Below are positions 18,013 through 26,677 of a stretch of 64,000 nucleotides of DNA, piece after piece. The notes under the pieces are model-generated. The model was not told the origin of the DNA and did not search any database. It was given only the letters and a program-made list of their open reading frames with translations. Position 1 is the stretch's first letter; each line of letters starts with the position of its first letter. Source of the DNA: Streptomyces sp. Ru73 (lineage in GTDB: Bacteria; Actinomycetota; Actinomycetes; Streptomycetales; Streptomycetaceae); the NCBI RefSeq assembly GCF_002920575.1, contig NZ_PQSQ01000004.1, positions 107,172 through 171,171 of the forward strand, in the 5' to 3' direction. A program made the position numbers and the translations under genes.

Positions 18013-18818
18013 GCACGCGTGAGGAGGCCGCGACGGTGCGGCCGCTGATCGGCATCACCGGGCGGCGGTACCGGCTGGAACTGCTCAAGGGGTCCGACGA
18101 GCGGTACGGCGACCGTTGCACCGACAGCTACATGTCGGACTTCGCCAGCCGCATCGCGCAGGCGGGCGGACTCCCGGTGCACCTGTCGTACGACACCGAC
18201 GCGACGGACGTCTGCCAGTGGCTGTCCGGTGTGGTGATCACCGGCGGACAGGACGTCCATCCGGCGTGCTGGGGCGGCGACACGGCAGTGGCCCGCGACA
18301 TCGATCCACGGACGGACCCGATGGCCCACGACGTGGCCCGGGACGAGTACGAGATCGAGCTCGTCCGGGCCGCGCTGGAGCGGGGGACACCCGTACTGGG
18401 CGTGTGCCGTGGCATGCAGGTGCTCAACGTCGCCCTCGGCGGCACGCTCATCGCCGACCTTCCGCCCGGCCCCGTGAGCCACCTGTCGGCAGCGGCCGCA
18501 CCGACCGACGGCACCGCTGACCACCTCGTGACCTTCGCGCAGGGCTCGCTCGCCGCCGGCCTGTTCGGCGAGCACGCGCTGACCAACTCCTGGCACCACC
18601 AGGCAGTCGACCGCTGCGGCGCCGGACTGGTCGTGACCGGGCGGACGAGTGACGGCGTGGTCGAGTCGGTGGAGCTCCCAGGGGCACCGGTGCTCGGAGT
18701 CCAGTGGCACCCGGAGTGGATGAAGAGCGCGGACCCGGCGCTGACGTGGATCGTGCGGGCCGCGGCGGAGCTGCTCACGGCCCACCGCGATGAAGAGAGG
18801 CAGGGGAGCTTGCGATGA
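18009..18818 (+). CDS. PuuD-like class I glutamine amidotransferase/gamma-glutamyl hydrolase
   Basis: A 269-residue peptidase C26-type hydrolase. The nucleophile is Cys133 in GVCRGMQVLN, with His234 and Glu236 in WHPEW completing the triad; VITGGQDVHP is the family oxyanion strand. PuuD cleaves gamma-glutamyl-GABA; AtdA2 plays the partner role in aniline degradation. Starts at GTG 18009 overlapping the ligase stop and ends overlapping the next start, so the three genes are tightly coupled. It should release glutamate from the gamma-glutamylated intermediate. Confidence 0.88.
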   Translation: MSTREEAATVRPLIGITGRRYRLELLKGSDERYGDRCTDSYMSDFASRIAQAGGLPVHLSYDTDATDVCQWLSGVVITGGQDVHPACWGGDTAVARDIDPRTDPMAHDVARDEYEIELVRAALERGTPVLGVCRGMQVLNVALGGTLIADLPPGPVSHLSAAAAPTDGTADHLVTFAQGSLAAGLFGEHALTNSWHHQAVDRCGAGLVVTGRTSDGVVESVELPGAPVLGVQWHPEWMKSADPALTWIVRAAAELLTAHRDEERQGSLR

Positions 18819-21301
18819 CCGAGAACGTGGCAGCCGGGCAAACCGGTCGCACCCGCTCGCGCCCCCTGCCGGTAGTGCGGCCCGAACAGATGGGCGCCGA
18901 CCCCGCCACCCCGACCCTGACCGAGCTGCTGTCGCAGCGCGCACAGGATGCACCGGAACGGGAGTTCCTGCGCTTCGGCGAGTGGTCGTGGAGCTTCGCC
19001 GAGATCGACGCATGGAGTTCCCGGCTGGCACACCGGCTGATCGAGCTCGACGGAGTACAGCCGGGCGACCGTGTTGCGATCATGCTGCCGAACGTCGTGC
19101 ACTGGCCGGTCGGCTGGCTCGCCGTCCTGAAGGCCGGCGCGGTCGCCGTTCCGGTCAACTGCTCCTACCAGCGGGGCGACCTCGCCTTCGTCCTCCGGGA
19201 CTCGGGCGCACGCGTCGCGTTCACCGACTCCGAGCGGTCCGGGCTGATCGCCGATGTCCTGGCGACCGAGGGCGGGCTCGCCGGCTTCCGTGTCATCGAC
19301 GTCGCCGACGACGGGTCCGAGCCCTTCCCGGACACGGCACCGGCGGTGCAGATCGAGGCCGGGACGCTGGCGAACCTGCAGTACACCTCCGGCACGACCG
19401 GTTTCCCCAAGGCGTGCATGCTCACCCACGACTACTGGGTCAGGCTGGGCTGGATCTGTGCGGCGGCGACCGGACTCGGTACCGAGGACGTGCTCCTGAC
19501 GGCACAGCCGTTCTCCTACATGGATCCGCAGTGGAACACGGCGCTCGCACTCACGGTCGGTGCCCCGTTGGTCGTGTTGCCGCGGTTCTCCGCTTCGACC
19601 TTCATGGCGGACGTCCGCCGGCACCGCGCCACCTTCTTCTACGTCCTCGGGTCGATGCCCACGCTGTTGTTCAAGCAGCCGCCGGCGCCCGAGGACCGGG
19701 ACAACGACGTACGCCAGGTGTTCTGTTCGGGCATTCCCGTCGGTCTGCACGCGCAGCTGGAGGAGCGCTGGGGCGCGCCGTGGCGGGAGATCTACGGGAT
19801 GACCGAGTCCGGGGTCGATCTGTTCAGCCCGTTCGACGACGCCGGTGCCGTCGGGAGCGGGAGCCTGGGGCGGCCGGTGCCGACCAAGCAGGTCCGCGTC
19901 GTCGACTCCGCCGGTGCCGAGGTGCCGGCCGGCGAACCCGGCGAGCTGGTCATCTCGGGCAAGCCCATGATGAACGGCTACTGGAACCGCCCGGAGGACA
20001 CGGCCAGGGTCCTGCGCAGTGGGGGTCCCCCCGGCAATGAGGGCGTAGCCGACGGGGGAGGGGGTCCTCCCGGCAATGAGGGCGTAGCCGCCGGGGGACG
20101 CTGGCTCCACACCGGTGACGTCGTCGTACGCCGGCCCGACCATGGCATCCAGCTGGTCGGGAGGATCAAGGACATGGTGCGCCGCGGCGGCGAGAACGTC
20201 GCGAGCGTCGAGGTCGAGGCCGCCCTGGAGCGCGACGATGCGGTGGTCGCGGCCGCGGTCGTCGCCGAACCCGACGAGACCCTCGGTGAGGAGGTCAAGG
20301 CATTCGTCCAGCCGGCGGCCGGCGTGCCGTGGAATCGCGCGACGGCCGAGGAGATCGTGGAGCGGGCCGGCAAGGAACTCGCTCGCTTCAAGGTGCCGCG
20401 CTACGTCGAGTTCGTCGCCGGCTTCCCCCGGACGCCGTCCGAACGCATCGCCAAGGCGGCGCTCAAGGTACGCGCGGCGGACGAGCCCGGCGTGACCTAC
20501 GACCTGGGCGCACGGCGGAGCAGGACGGCGGCACCCCACGCATCCGGCGGCGGATTCCTCGACGCCGACGTCGTGCGCGACGTTGCCGTGCTGACGCTCC
20601 GGCGGCCCGAAAAGCTCAACGCCATGGACGTGACCACCCGGCTACGGCTGGCCGCGCTCATCCGTGAGTTCGGGACCGGCGAGCGCGTGCGCGGGATCGT
20701 GCTCACCGGCGAGGGGCGGGCCTTCTCCGCGGGAGAGGACCTCCAGAGCGCGCCGTCCACGGACGCCGAGTTCCGTGCGGCGTTCGCGAGCTTCCACGAC
20801 ATCACCCGGGCCATTCTGGAGACACGGGTACCCGTGGTCGCGGCGGTCAACGGACTCGCGGTCGGGGGAGCCTCGGAGATCACGCTGTGCTGTGACGCCC
20901 GCATCGGAACCCGGGCGACGGAGTACTACCAGCCGGAGAACGGCCGGGGCATCACGATCTCGAACGCGTCCAGCGTGCTGCTGCGGCGCCTCATCGGGAG
21001 CCACGCGATGCGCATGGTGCTCGGATCGCCCCGGGTCCGGGCCGACGAGGCGCTGCGGATCGGGCTCCTGGACGAGATCGTCGAGCCCGACGCCCTGATC
21101 GGCCGGGCCATCGACACCGTCATCGAGTGGACGCCCGAGGGGAACACCACGGCCCTTCACCTCGCTCTCCTGCGCCCTCAGGCGGAGGAGGTGGAAGCGG
21201 CCTTCGCCCGTGAGGACCGCGCCGCGATGACGGCGTGGGAGAGCGGCGTCCTCAGCGCGGGGATCAAGGGCTTCTGGTCCGCCAGGGGCACCGATGCGTG
21301 A
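18815..21301 (+). CDS. Fused acyl-CoA synthetase/enoyl-CoA hydratase
   Basis: An 828-residue two-domain enzyme. Residues about 1-560 form an AMP-dependent CoA ligase (P-loop YTSGTTGFPKA, adenylation GMTESG, hinge HTGDVV, C-terminal lysine region RTPSERIAKAALK). Residues about 575-828 form a crotonase (LRRPEKLNAMDVTTRL, oxyanion strands around GRAFSAGEDL and NGLAVGGASEI). The fusion should activate an acid and hydrate an enoyl-CoA. An odd insertion of two 13-residue repeats (GGPPGNEGVADGG and a variant) sits just before the HTGD hinge, at 20021-20097. Starts with ATGA overlap on the amidotransferase. The crotonase could instead be an isomerase or hydrolase. Confidence 0.87.
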   Translation: MTENVAAGQTGRTRSRPLPVVRPEQMGADPATPTLTELLSQRAQDAPEREFLRFGEWSWSFAEIDAWSSRLAHRLIELDGVQPGDRVAIMLPNVVHWPVGWLAVLKAGAVAVPVNCSYQRGDLAFVLRDSGARVAFTDSERSGLIADVLATEGGLAGFRVIDVADDGSEPFPDTAPAVQIEAGTLANLQYTSGTTGFPKACMLTHDYWVRLGWICAAATGLGTEDVLLTAQPFSYMDPQWNTALALTVGAPLVVLPRFSASTFMADVRRHRATFFYVLGSMPTLLFKQPPAPEDRDNDVRQVFCSGIPVGLHAQLEERWGAPWREIYGMTESGVDLFSPFDDAGAVGSGSLGRPVPTKQVRVVDSAGAEVPAGEPGELVISGKPMMNGYWNRPEDTARVLRSGGPPGNEGVADGGGGPPGNEGVAAGGRWLHTGDVVVRRPDHGIQLVGRIKDMVRRGGENVASVEVEAALERDDAVVAAAVVAEPDETLGEEVKAFVQPAAGVPWNRATAEEIVERAGKELARFKVPRYVEFVAGFPRTPSERIAKAALKVRAADEPGVTYDLGARRSRTAAPHASGGGFLDADVVRDVAVLTLRRPEKLNAMDVTTRLRLAALIREFGTGERVRGIVLTGEGRAFSAGEDLQSAPSTDAEFRAAFASFHDITRAILETRVPVVAAVNGLAVGGASEITLCCDARIGTRATEYYQPENGRGITISNASSVLLRRLIGSHAMRMVLGSPRVRADEALRIGLLDEIVEPDALIGRAIDTVIEWTPEGNTTALHLALLRPQAEEVEAAFAREDRAAMTAWESGVLSAGIKGFWSARGTDA
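20021..20097 (+). repeat. In-frame pair of 38-bp repeats inside the CoA ligase
   Basis: Two near-identical units (20021-20058 and 20059-20097), each beginning GGGGGTCC and ending near CGGGGG, so each can fold on itself. They add about 26 residues rich in Gly, Pro and Asn before the hinge that moves between adenylation and thioesterification. Elements with a GGGGGTCCCCC..GGGGGA outline are familiar as small dispersed repeats in Streptomyces intergenic DNA; here one lies in coding sequence without breaking the frame. Confidence 0.8.
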
Positions 21302-21370
21302 ACCCCGCCCCGGGCTCGCCGGCACCTGCAACAGACCCATGCGACAGGAAACGACAGAGGGGACGTCGAC

Positions 21371-22468
21371 ATGATCGACACCCAGGCCGCGGTCCTCACC
21401 GCGGTCAATGAGCCGCTCGAACTGACCGACATCCGGGTGGACGACCCGGAGCCGCACGAGGTGCGGGTCGCGGTCACGAACGTGGGACTGTGCCACAGCG
21501 ACCTGCACTACATGACCGGCACGGTGCCGACCGGCCTGCCGGTCGTGGTCGGGCACGAGGTGGCGGGCGTGGTAGAGGCGGTCGGGGCGCAGGTGTCCGG
21601 CCTGCGCCCCGGGGACCGCGTGGTCGGCGCACTGACCCCCTCCTGTGGCCGCTGCGTCAACTGCGAGGCGGGACGGTCGACCCAGTGCCGGCGCATCGAG
21701 GAGGTACGCCGCCGCCCGCGGCCCGCGTTCCGGACCGTGGACGGCCGGCCGATCGAGCGGCTCGGCGACATCGGGGCGTTCTCCCGGCACGTCCTCATGC
21801 GGGAGAACGCGCTGGTAAGGCTCCCCGACGAGGTGCCGCTGCACGTCGGGTGCCTCCTGGCCTGCTGCGTGATCACCGGCGTGGGCGCCGTCTTCCGCGG
21901 CGCCCGGGTACGGCCGGGCAGCACGGTGGCGGTCATCGGCTGCGGCGGCGTCGGATCGGCCGTCATCCAGGGGGCCAGGCTCGCCGGAGCGTCGGCGATC
22001 GTCGCGATCGACCTGGACGACGCACGGCTCAAGGCCGCGCGCGGCTACGGCGCCACCCATGTCATCAACGGCGGAGAAGGTGACGTCGTCGCCGAACTCC
22101 ACCGCCAGTTGCGCGACGGAGTGGACTACTCCTTCGAGGCGGTCGGCTCGGCCCGTACCGCGGCGACGGCCGTGGCCCTCCTGCGCCCGACGGGCACCGC
22201 GTGTCTGGTCGGGATCGCGCCCGCAGGTACCGAGCTCAGCATCCCGGCAGCGGACTTCTTCTTCGAGGAGAAGCGGCTCATCGGCTCCTACATGGGCTCG
22301 GGACAGGCGCGCCAGGACGTCCTTCAGCTCGCGCGCCTGTACCAGCAAGGACGCCTGCTGCTCGACGAGATGGTGACGCGGGTCATCCCCTTCGAGGAGA
22401 TCAACGAGGGCTTCGAGGCGATGACGTCCGGTGACGTGACCCGCATCGTCGTCGATCTCCAGTCCTGA
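21371..22468 (+). CDS. Zinc-dependent alcohol dehydrogenase
   Basis: A 365-residue medium-chain dehydrogenase. Catalytic zinc ligands Cys41, His62 and Glu63 (GLCHSD, GHE) are present, and structural zinc is held by Cys92, 95, 98 and 106 (CGRCVNC...C). The Rossmann motif GCGGVG and a following IDLDD suggest NAD(H). The class III-like length and the FEEKRLIGSYMGS segment resemble aryl/alkyl alcohol dehydrogenases. GAGGGGAC lies before the ATG. Located between the CoA ligase fusion and an aldehyde dehydrogenase, it likely oxidises a hydroxy acid or primary alcohol to the aldehyde (ChnD-like role), which is inference. Confidence 0.9.
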   Translation: MIDTQAAVLTAVNEPLELTDIRVDDPEPHEVRVAVTNVGLCHSDLHYMTGTVPTGLPVVVGHEVAGVVEAVGAQVSGLRPGDRVVGALTPSCGRCVNCEAGRSTQCRRIEEVRRRPRPAFRTVDGRPIERLGDIGAFSRHVLMRENALVRLPDEVPLHVGCLLACCVITGVGAVFRGARVRPGSTVAVIGCGGVGSAVIQGARLAGASAIVAIDLDDARLKAARGYGATHVINGGEGDVVAELHRQLRDGVDYSFEAVGSARTAATAVALLRPTGTACLVGIAPAGTELSIPAADFFFEEKRLIGSYMGSGQARQDVLQLARLYQQGRLLLDEMVTRVIPFEEINEGFEAMTSGDVTRIVVDLQS

Positions 22469-22496
22469 CCGACGAGTGAATGCAGAGGTGAGCTCC

Positions 22497-23960
22497 ATGG
22501 CGAGCAACGAGATCACGATCCCCCGGCCGGTGAACTACATCGCCGACGAGTGGAGCGAGTGCCCGACGGTCGAGGACGCCTGGAACGTCGACCCCAACAC
22601 GCGCGAGCCCCTTCACCCCCTTGTCACGACGGCACCCGACGATCTCGACCGGGCGCTGCGGCACGCGGAGCGCGGGTACGACATCGGCCACTGGGATGCG
22701 GACGCCCGGCGTGCGCGCGCCGACATGCTCGAACGCGTCGCCGGGAACCTCGAGGCCCGTGCCGAGGACATCGCACGGACGGACTCGCTGACCAGCGGTA
22801 CACCCATCAGCGTCACCCGCAAGGTCGCGGCCTTCCTGCCCGCGAGGATCCGGGCGTCGGCGTCGGACCTGGTGAACATCCCGCGCGTCACCGCGCTGGC
22901 GGCCGGCGGCCGCGACGTCCGCCTCCACAAGGTGCCGTGGGGGCCGGCCGCGATCCTCACACCGTGGAACGGCCCGAGCTTCATTCCCGCCGCCAAGACG
23001 GCCAGCGCGATCGCGGCCGGCTGCCCCGTCATCCTCAAGCCCTCGGAGCACGCGCCCGGCAGCGCGCAGATCATCGTCGAGTGCTTCGTCGAGGCGGGCC
23101 TGCCCAGCGGCGCGCTGCAGCTGGTGCACGGCGGCGGTGACGTCGGCGCCAGGCTGACCGCCGACTCGCGCATCAAGGTCGTCTCGTTCACCGGCGGGCC
23201 GGGTGCGGGGCGTGCCATCGCGCGGGCCGGCGCGGAGGACTTCAGGGTCCTGCAGCTGGAGCTCGGCGGCAACAATCCGGTGCTCGTGCTGGACGATGCC
23301 GACCTCGATGTCACCGCCGACGGCATCCTCGACGGCATGACCAAACTCAACGGTCAGTGGTGTGAGGGGCCCGGCAAGATCCTCGCGCACCGCAGCCTGG
23401 TCGGCCCGCTCCTCGAGGCGCTGACCGAGCGGATCTCCAAGCTCGTCGTCGGTCACTCACTCGACGAGGACGTCGAGGTCGGCCCGATCTCCAACGCACC
23501 GCACTTCCAGACCCTGCAGAGCAGGATCGAGGGGCTGCGTGACCTCGGGGCGAGCATCCACCGGCCCGCCGAGCTGCCCGAGCTCGACGGCTTCTTCATG
23601 TCGCCGACGATCGCCGCGGGCGCCGACCCCGATCGGGCCACCGCCGAGCTGTTCGGACCGGTCGTCTCCCTGCACGCCGTGGACTCCACCGAGCAGGCGT
23701 TGCGTTGTGCCAACGCCCATCCCTCGGGCCTCGACGCGTACGTGTTCGGGGCCGACACCGACCGCGCGATCGACGTCGGCTCCCGTGTCATGTCCGGTGA
23801 GGTGCGCGTCAACGGCGCCAAGCTCGCCGACCTCGGTGCGGATTCGGCTCAGAGCTTCTGGGGCCCGGCCGGCATCGGCGGCCACGGGCCGGCGGAGTCG
23901 GTACGCGTCTTCTGCGGTGACCGGGTCGTCGGCGTCGACTCGCCCGACCTGCCGTTGTGA
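22497..23960 (+). CDS. Aldehyde dehydrogenase (NAD(P)-dependent)
   Basis: A 487-residue ALDH superfamily enzyme. TPWNGP (155-160), FTGG (231-234), ELGGNNP (255-261) with Glu255, and the catalytic Cys289 in GQWCEGP are in place, so it should be active. GQxC is normal; the EGP following it is less usual. I chose the ATG at 22497 with GAGGTGAG upstream instead of the ATG seven codons earlier. Last gene of the rightward operon, 28 bp after the alcohol dehydrogenase; together they could take an omega-hydroxy acid to a dicarboxylic acid (ChnE-like) or act on a gamma-glutamyl aminoaldehyde. Confidence 0.9.
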   Translation: MASNEITIPRPVNYIADEWSECPTVEDAWNVDPNTREPLHPLVTTAPDDLDRALRHAERGYDIGHWDADARRARADMLERVAGNLEARAEDIARTDSLTSGTPISVTRKVAAFLPARIRASASDLVNIPRVTALAAGGRDVRLHKVPWGPAAILTPWNGPSFIPAAKTASAIAAGCPVILKPSEHAPGSAQIIVECFVEAGLPSGALQLVHGGGDVGARLTADSRIKVVSFTGGPGAGRAIARAGAEDFRVLQLELGGNNPVLVLDDADLDVTADGILDGMTKLNGQWCEGPGKILAHRSLVGPLLEALTERISKLVVGHSLDEDVEVGPISNAPHFQTLQSRIEGLRDLGASIHRPAELPELDGFFMSPTIAAGADPDRATAELFGPVVSLHAVDSTEQALRCANAHPSGLDAYVFGADTDRAIDVGSRVMSGEVRVNGAKLADLGADSAQSFWGPAGIGGHGPAESVRVFCGDRVVGVDSPDLPL

Positions 23961-24062
23961 CCACACCTCACATGGTGTGGGGGAGGCCCGGCGCCGGGCC
24001 TCCCGCCGGGCACGCCCACGACGACGGGCGGCAGCCCGGTCGCAGCGGCGTTCAGCAGCCCC

Positions 24063-24671
24063 TCACAGTGCCGCGGGGGTGGATCCGAGCCGAGCCGTGA
24101 GCCAGTTCTCCAGTACGGAGACGGCGACTTCCATCTGCTCCGTCGCGGCGTCCCGATCCCCGTACGTCATCCAGTTCAGGGCGAAACCGTCGGCCAAGGC
24201 GGCGATGACGTAGGCGATCTGGTCGATGGTTTCCGCGTCGACCGGGTGCTCCGAGGTGGCGCCGCGAAGCGCGGTGCGCGCCGTCTCCAGGGCCTGGTCG
24301 TACACCGCGATACCGCGGTCTCCGTGCTGACGCCGTGCCCAGTTGATGAGTTCCAGCGTTGCCGCGGCGAAGTTGGCCGACTCCAGGTAGCACCCCATGA
24401 CACCGCGCAGGAGCTGGCGAGCCGTGCCCACGAGGTCGGCGTGCGGATCGCTGTCCTTGAGTACCTCGCGGAACTTGCCGGCTACGTAGTCGTAGACATC
24501 GGAGAAGAGGTCCTCCTTGGAGTCATAGCAGTAGTGCAGCATCGCCAGGTTCGCCTGAGCCTGCTCGGCAATCCGCCGAGTCGTCGCGCCTTCGATGCCG
24601 TAGACCGCAATGACTTCCACGGCGGCGTTGATGAAGTCGCTACGCCGCTGGGCTACGGAGATCCGTGGCAC
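24063..24671 (-). CDS. TetR-family regulator of the catabolic block
   Basis: A 202-residue TetR protein. The HTH segment TTRRIAEQAQANLAMLHYCYDSKEDL lies at about residues 30-55, followed by a helical ligand domain. GTG 24671 has GGGAGGATTTC upstream. It faces the rightward operon end to end and is divergent from the MFS gene at 25080. Half and full sites related to TTAGTCA-N2-TGACTAA occur in its own upstream region and before both operons at 14.75 and 15.89 kb, making it the prime candidate repressor of the 8-24 kb genes. A CoA ester or amine could be the inducer. Confidence 0.87.
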   Translation of the reverse strand: MPRISVAQRRSDFINAAVEVIAVYGIEGATTRRIAEQAQANLAMLHYCYDSKEDLFSDVYDYVAGKFREVLKDSDPHADLVGTARQLLRGVMGCYLESANFAAATLELINWARRQHGDRGIAVYDQALETARTALRGATSEHPVDAETIDQIAYVIAALADGFALNWMTYGDRDAATEQMEVAVSVLENWLTARLGSTPAAL

Positions 24672-24784
24672 GAAATCCTCCCGGTGCGACGCGTCCGTGC
24701 AGTTGGACGCTTGATTAAGTCAGCACCCAGCTTAGCAGTTGCGCCTGTCATCGACGGCCGCCGCGGCCGGGTGGCGAATTTTTA

Positions 24785-24813
24785 TTAGTCGCACGTCTTG
24801 AACAGCTGACTAA
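24785..24813. promoter_or_regulatory. TTAGTC half-site and weaker operator near the TetR gene
   Basis: TTAGTC at 24785-24790 and ACAGCTGACTAA at 24802-24813 match halves of the 16-bp site at 15893. They lie between the divergent TetR and MFS genes, so autoregulation is likely. The rest of the 408-bp gap (24672-25079) shows no other element that I can recognise. Confidence 0.5.
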
Positions 24814-25079
24814 CTTCGCCCTAGCGTATGAGGCGGATCACAAGGCGGCCCGGCGCCTCTCCCCGCCCCGCGCCACCGAACACGTCGCAATCGACAGGTG
24901 ATCCGGTCGCTCCCGGACGAGATCCAGCGAGCACTCGACCGGCCCTCGGAGCACTACGCCGGCCGGGGCGAGGCCGGCGAACGCATACCCGCCCCATGGA
25001 CCCGCTCAGTCGCGAGGACTGCACCACCCCCCCACGCCGGGCTCTCGGGCCATGTCCGATTCAGGAACCGGAGAGAACC

Positions 25080-26549
25080 ATGACAGAGACCCACCCACCC
25101 GCCGGACTCGCCGGCAGGACACCTTCTGGCCCTGCGCCGAACAAGGGGCTGCTCATCGGTACGGGCGCGCTGCTGGTCGTCCTGACCAACGCCGTCATCT
25201 TCATCCTGCCGCCGCTCCTGCCGGTCATCCAGGCGCAGTACGGCCTCGCCACAGTGGCCGGGACGACGTGGCTCTACACGGCACTGACCCTCGGCGGGGG
25301 AGCGGGTTTCCTCCTGTTGCCGCGCCTCGCCGATCTGTACGGCGATCGGAACGCCTCCGTGGCGGCGGCCGCATTCCTCACGGTCGGCGCACTCATCCCG
25401 GCCGTCGGTGACTCCTATCCGACCCTCCTGGCCGGCTGCATTCTGATGGGATTCGGCGGCGCGGCGCAGCTGCTCCCGCTCGGCTTCCTGCGCCGCAATC
25501 TCGGCGAGGACGGCATCAGGGTGGGCGTCGCGGTCCTGGTCATCGCCACCGGTGTCGGCATCGTCGTGGGCATGATCGGCGGCGGCTTCATCGTCGAGAA
25601 CCTGTCACTGCGGAGCTTCTTCCTCATCCTCGCTGCAGTGTGCGTGGTCACGACCGTCGCGTCGTACGCCACGATCCCCTGCGCACCGCCGGCCGAGCGC
25701 ACCGGCCGCATCGGAGTACTGGGCACAGCGTGGATGATCGCTTGGGTCGCGACCGTTCTCCTGACCCTGACGCAGGGCCTGGTGTGGGGCAGCGCGGCAC
25801 TCATTCCGTTGGTCATCGGCATCGTCGGTGGCATCGCGTGGGTGCGCGTCGAGCGCAGATCCTCCTCGGCGGTGTTCGACGTCGCGATGATGAAGGCTCC
25901 TCTGGTCACCGCTTCGTGCTTGTGCATCGCGTTGTTCGCAGCGCTGAACTCGGCCTTCATGCTCCTGCTCAGCACGTACGCACAGACCAGTCCGGCGGCT
26001 CTCCGGCCGGCGGACGCCTACGGCCTCGGGCTCAGCGCTCTGGAGACCGGCTTGCTCATGGCGCCCTTCGCGGCGGCGTTCTTGATCCGTGGCGCCGTAC
26101 TCGACCGTGCCTTGTTCAACGGTCGCGGTGTGCCCGTCTTCGTCATCGGAGCGCTTGTCAGCGCAGCGGGGCTGGCCTGGCTCGCCGTGGCGCACGACCA
26201 GCAGTGGCACTACCTCGTAGGCGCTGCCGTCATGGGGCTCGGCTGCCGGATCGGCTACGCGGCCGGCTTCACCCTGGTGCAGATGGCGGTGCCCGAGGAG
26301 AAGGCCGGAATGGCAGCCGGTGCCGCCGGCACGTTCATGGCCGTGGGTTTCGCCTTCGGCACGGCACTGGTCAGCGGCGATCTCAGCGCCTCCCTGGTTC
26401 CGGTGCCCGGGACCGGCCTCGAGGTCGCCGCAAAGGGCCTCTACGGCATCGGCTACTGGCTGTCGGGAGCGCTCGCCCTGCTCGTCGTCGTGACCGTGCT
26501 GATCTCGCGCGCCCGGTCCGGTCGGCGGGCCGCGGCCGCTACGTCCTGA
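25080..26549 (+). CDS. Major facilitator superfamily transporter, drug:H+ antiporter type
   Basis: A 489-residue inner-membrane protein with about 14 hydrophobic segments, as in the EmrB/QacA (DHA2) branch. The loop LPRLADLYGDRNA after the second helix matches MFS motif A, and GTGVGIVVGMIGGGF resembles motif C of exporters. The ATG at 25080 has GGAGAG upstream. It begins a small rightward operon with a 230-residue membrane protein and an FAD oxidase. It may export a toxic intermediate or import a substrate; direction cannot be read from sequence. Confidence 0.83.
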   Translation: MTETHPPAGLAGRTPSGPAPNKGLLIGTGALLVVLTNAVIFILPPLLPVIQAQYGLATVAGTTWLYTALTLGGGAGFLLLPRLADLYGDRNASVAAAAFLTVGALIPAVGDSYPTLLAGCILMGFGGAAQLLPLGFLRRNLGEDGIRVGVAVLVIATGVGIVVGMIGGGFIVENLSLRSFFLILAAVCVVTTVASYATIPCAPPAERTGRIGVLGTAWMIAWVATVLLTLTQGLVWGSAALIPLVIGIVGGIAWVRVERRSSSAVFDVAMMKAPLVTASCLCIALFAALNSAFMLLLSTYAQTSPAALRPADAYGLGLSALETGLLMAPFAAAFLIRGAVLDRALFNGRGVPVFVIGALVSAAGLAWLAVAHDQQWHYLVGAAVMGLGCRIGYAAGFTLVQMAVPEEKAGMAAGAAGTFMAVGFAFGTALVSGDLSASLVPVPGTGLEVAAKGLYGIGYWLSGALALLVVVTVLISRARSGRRAAAATS

Positions 26550-26603
26550 ATCAGCTCCCGCACTCCGACGGCAGCCACGTCCGAAGCGACTCGGCGACCA
26601 CCG

Positions 26604-26641
26604 CACAGCCTGGCCTTCTGATCACAGCCTGGCCTTCTGAT
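26604..26641. repeat. Perfect 19-bp tandem repeat in a leader
   Basis: Two exact head-to-tail copies of CACAGCCTGGCCTTCTGAT lie 37 bp before the start of the next gene, in the spacer after the MFS gene. They could be a duplicated protein-binding site or simple slippage. Confidence 0.85.
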
Positions 26642-26677
26642 CGGCAACGAAGGCCCGATGCAAAGGAACCGCACACC

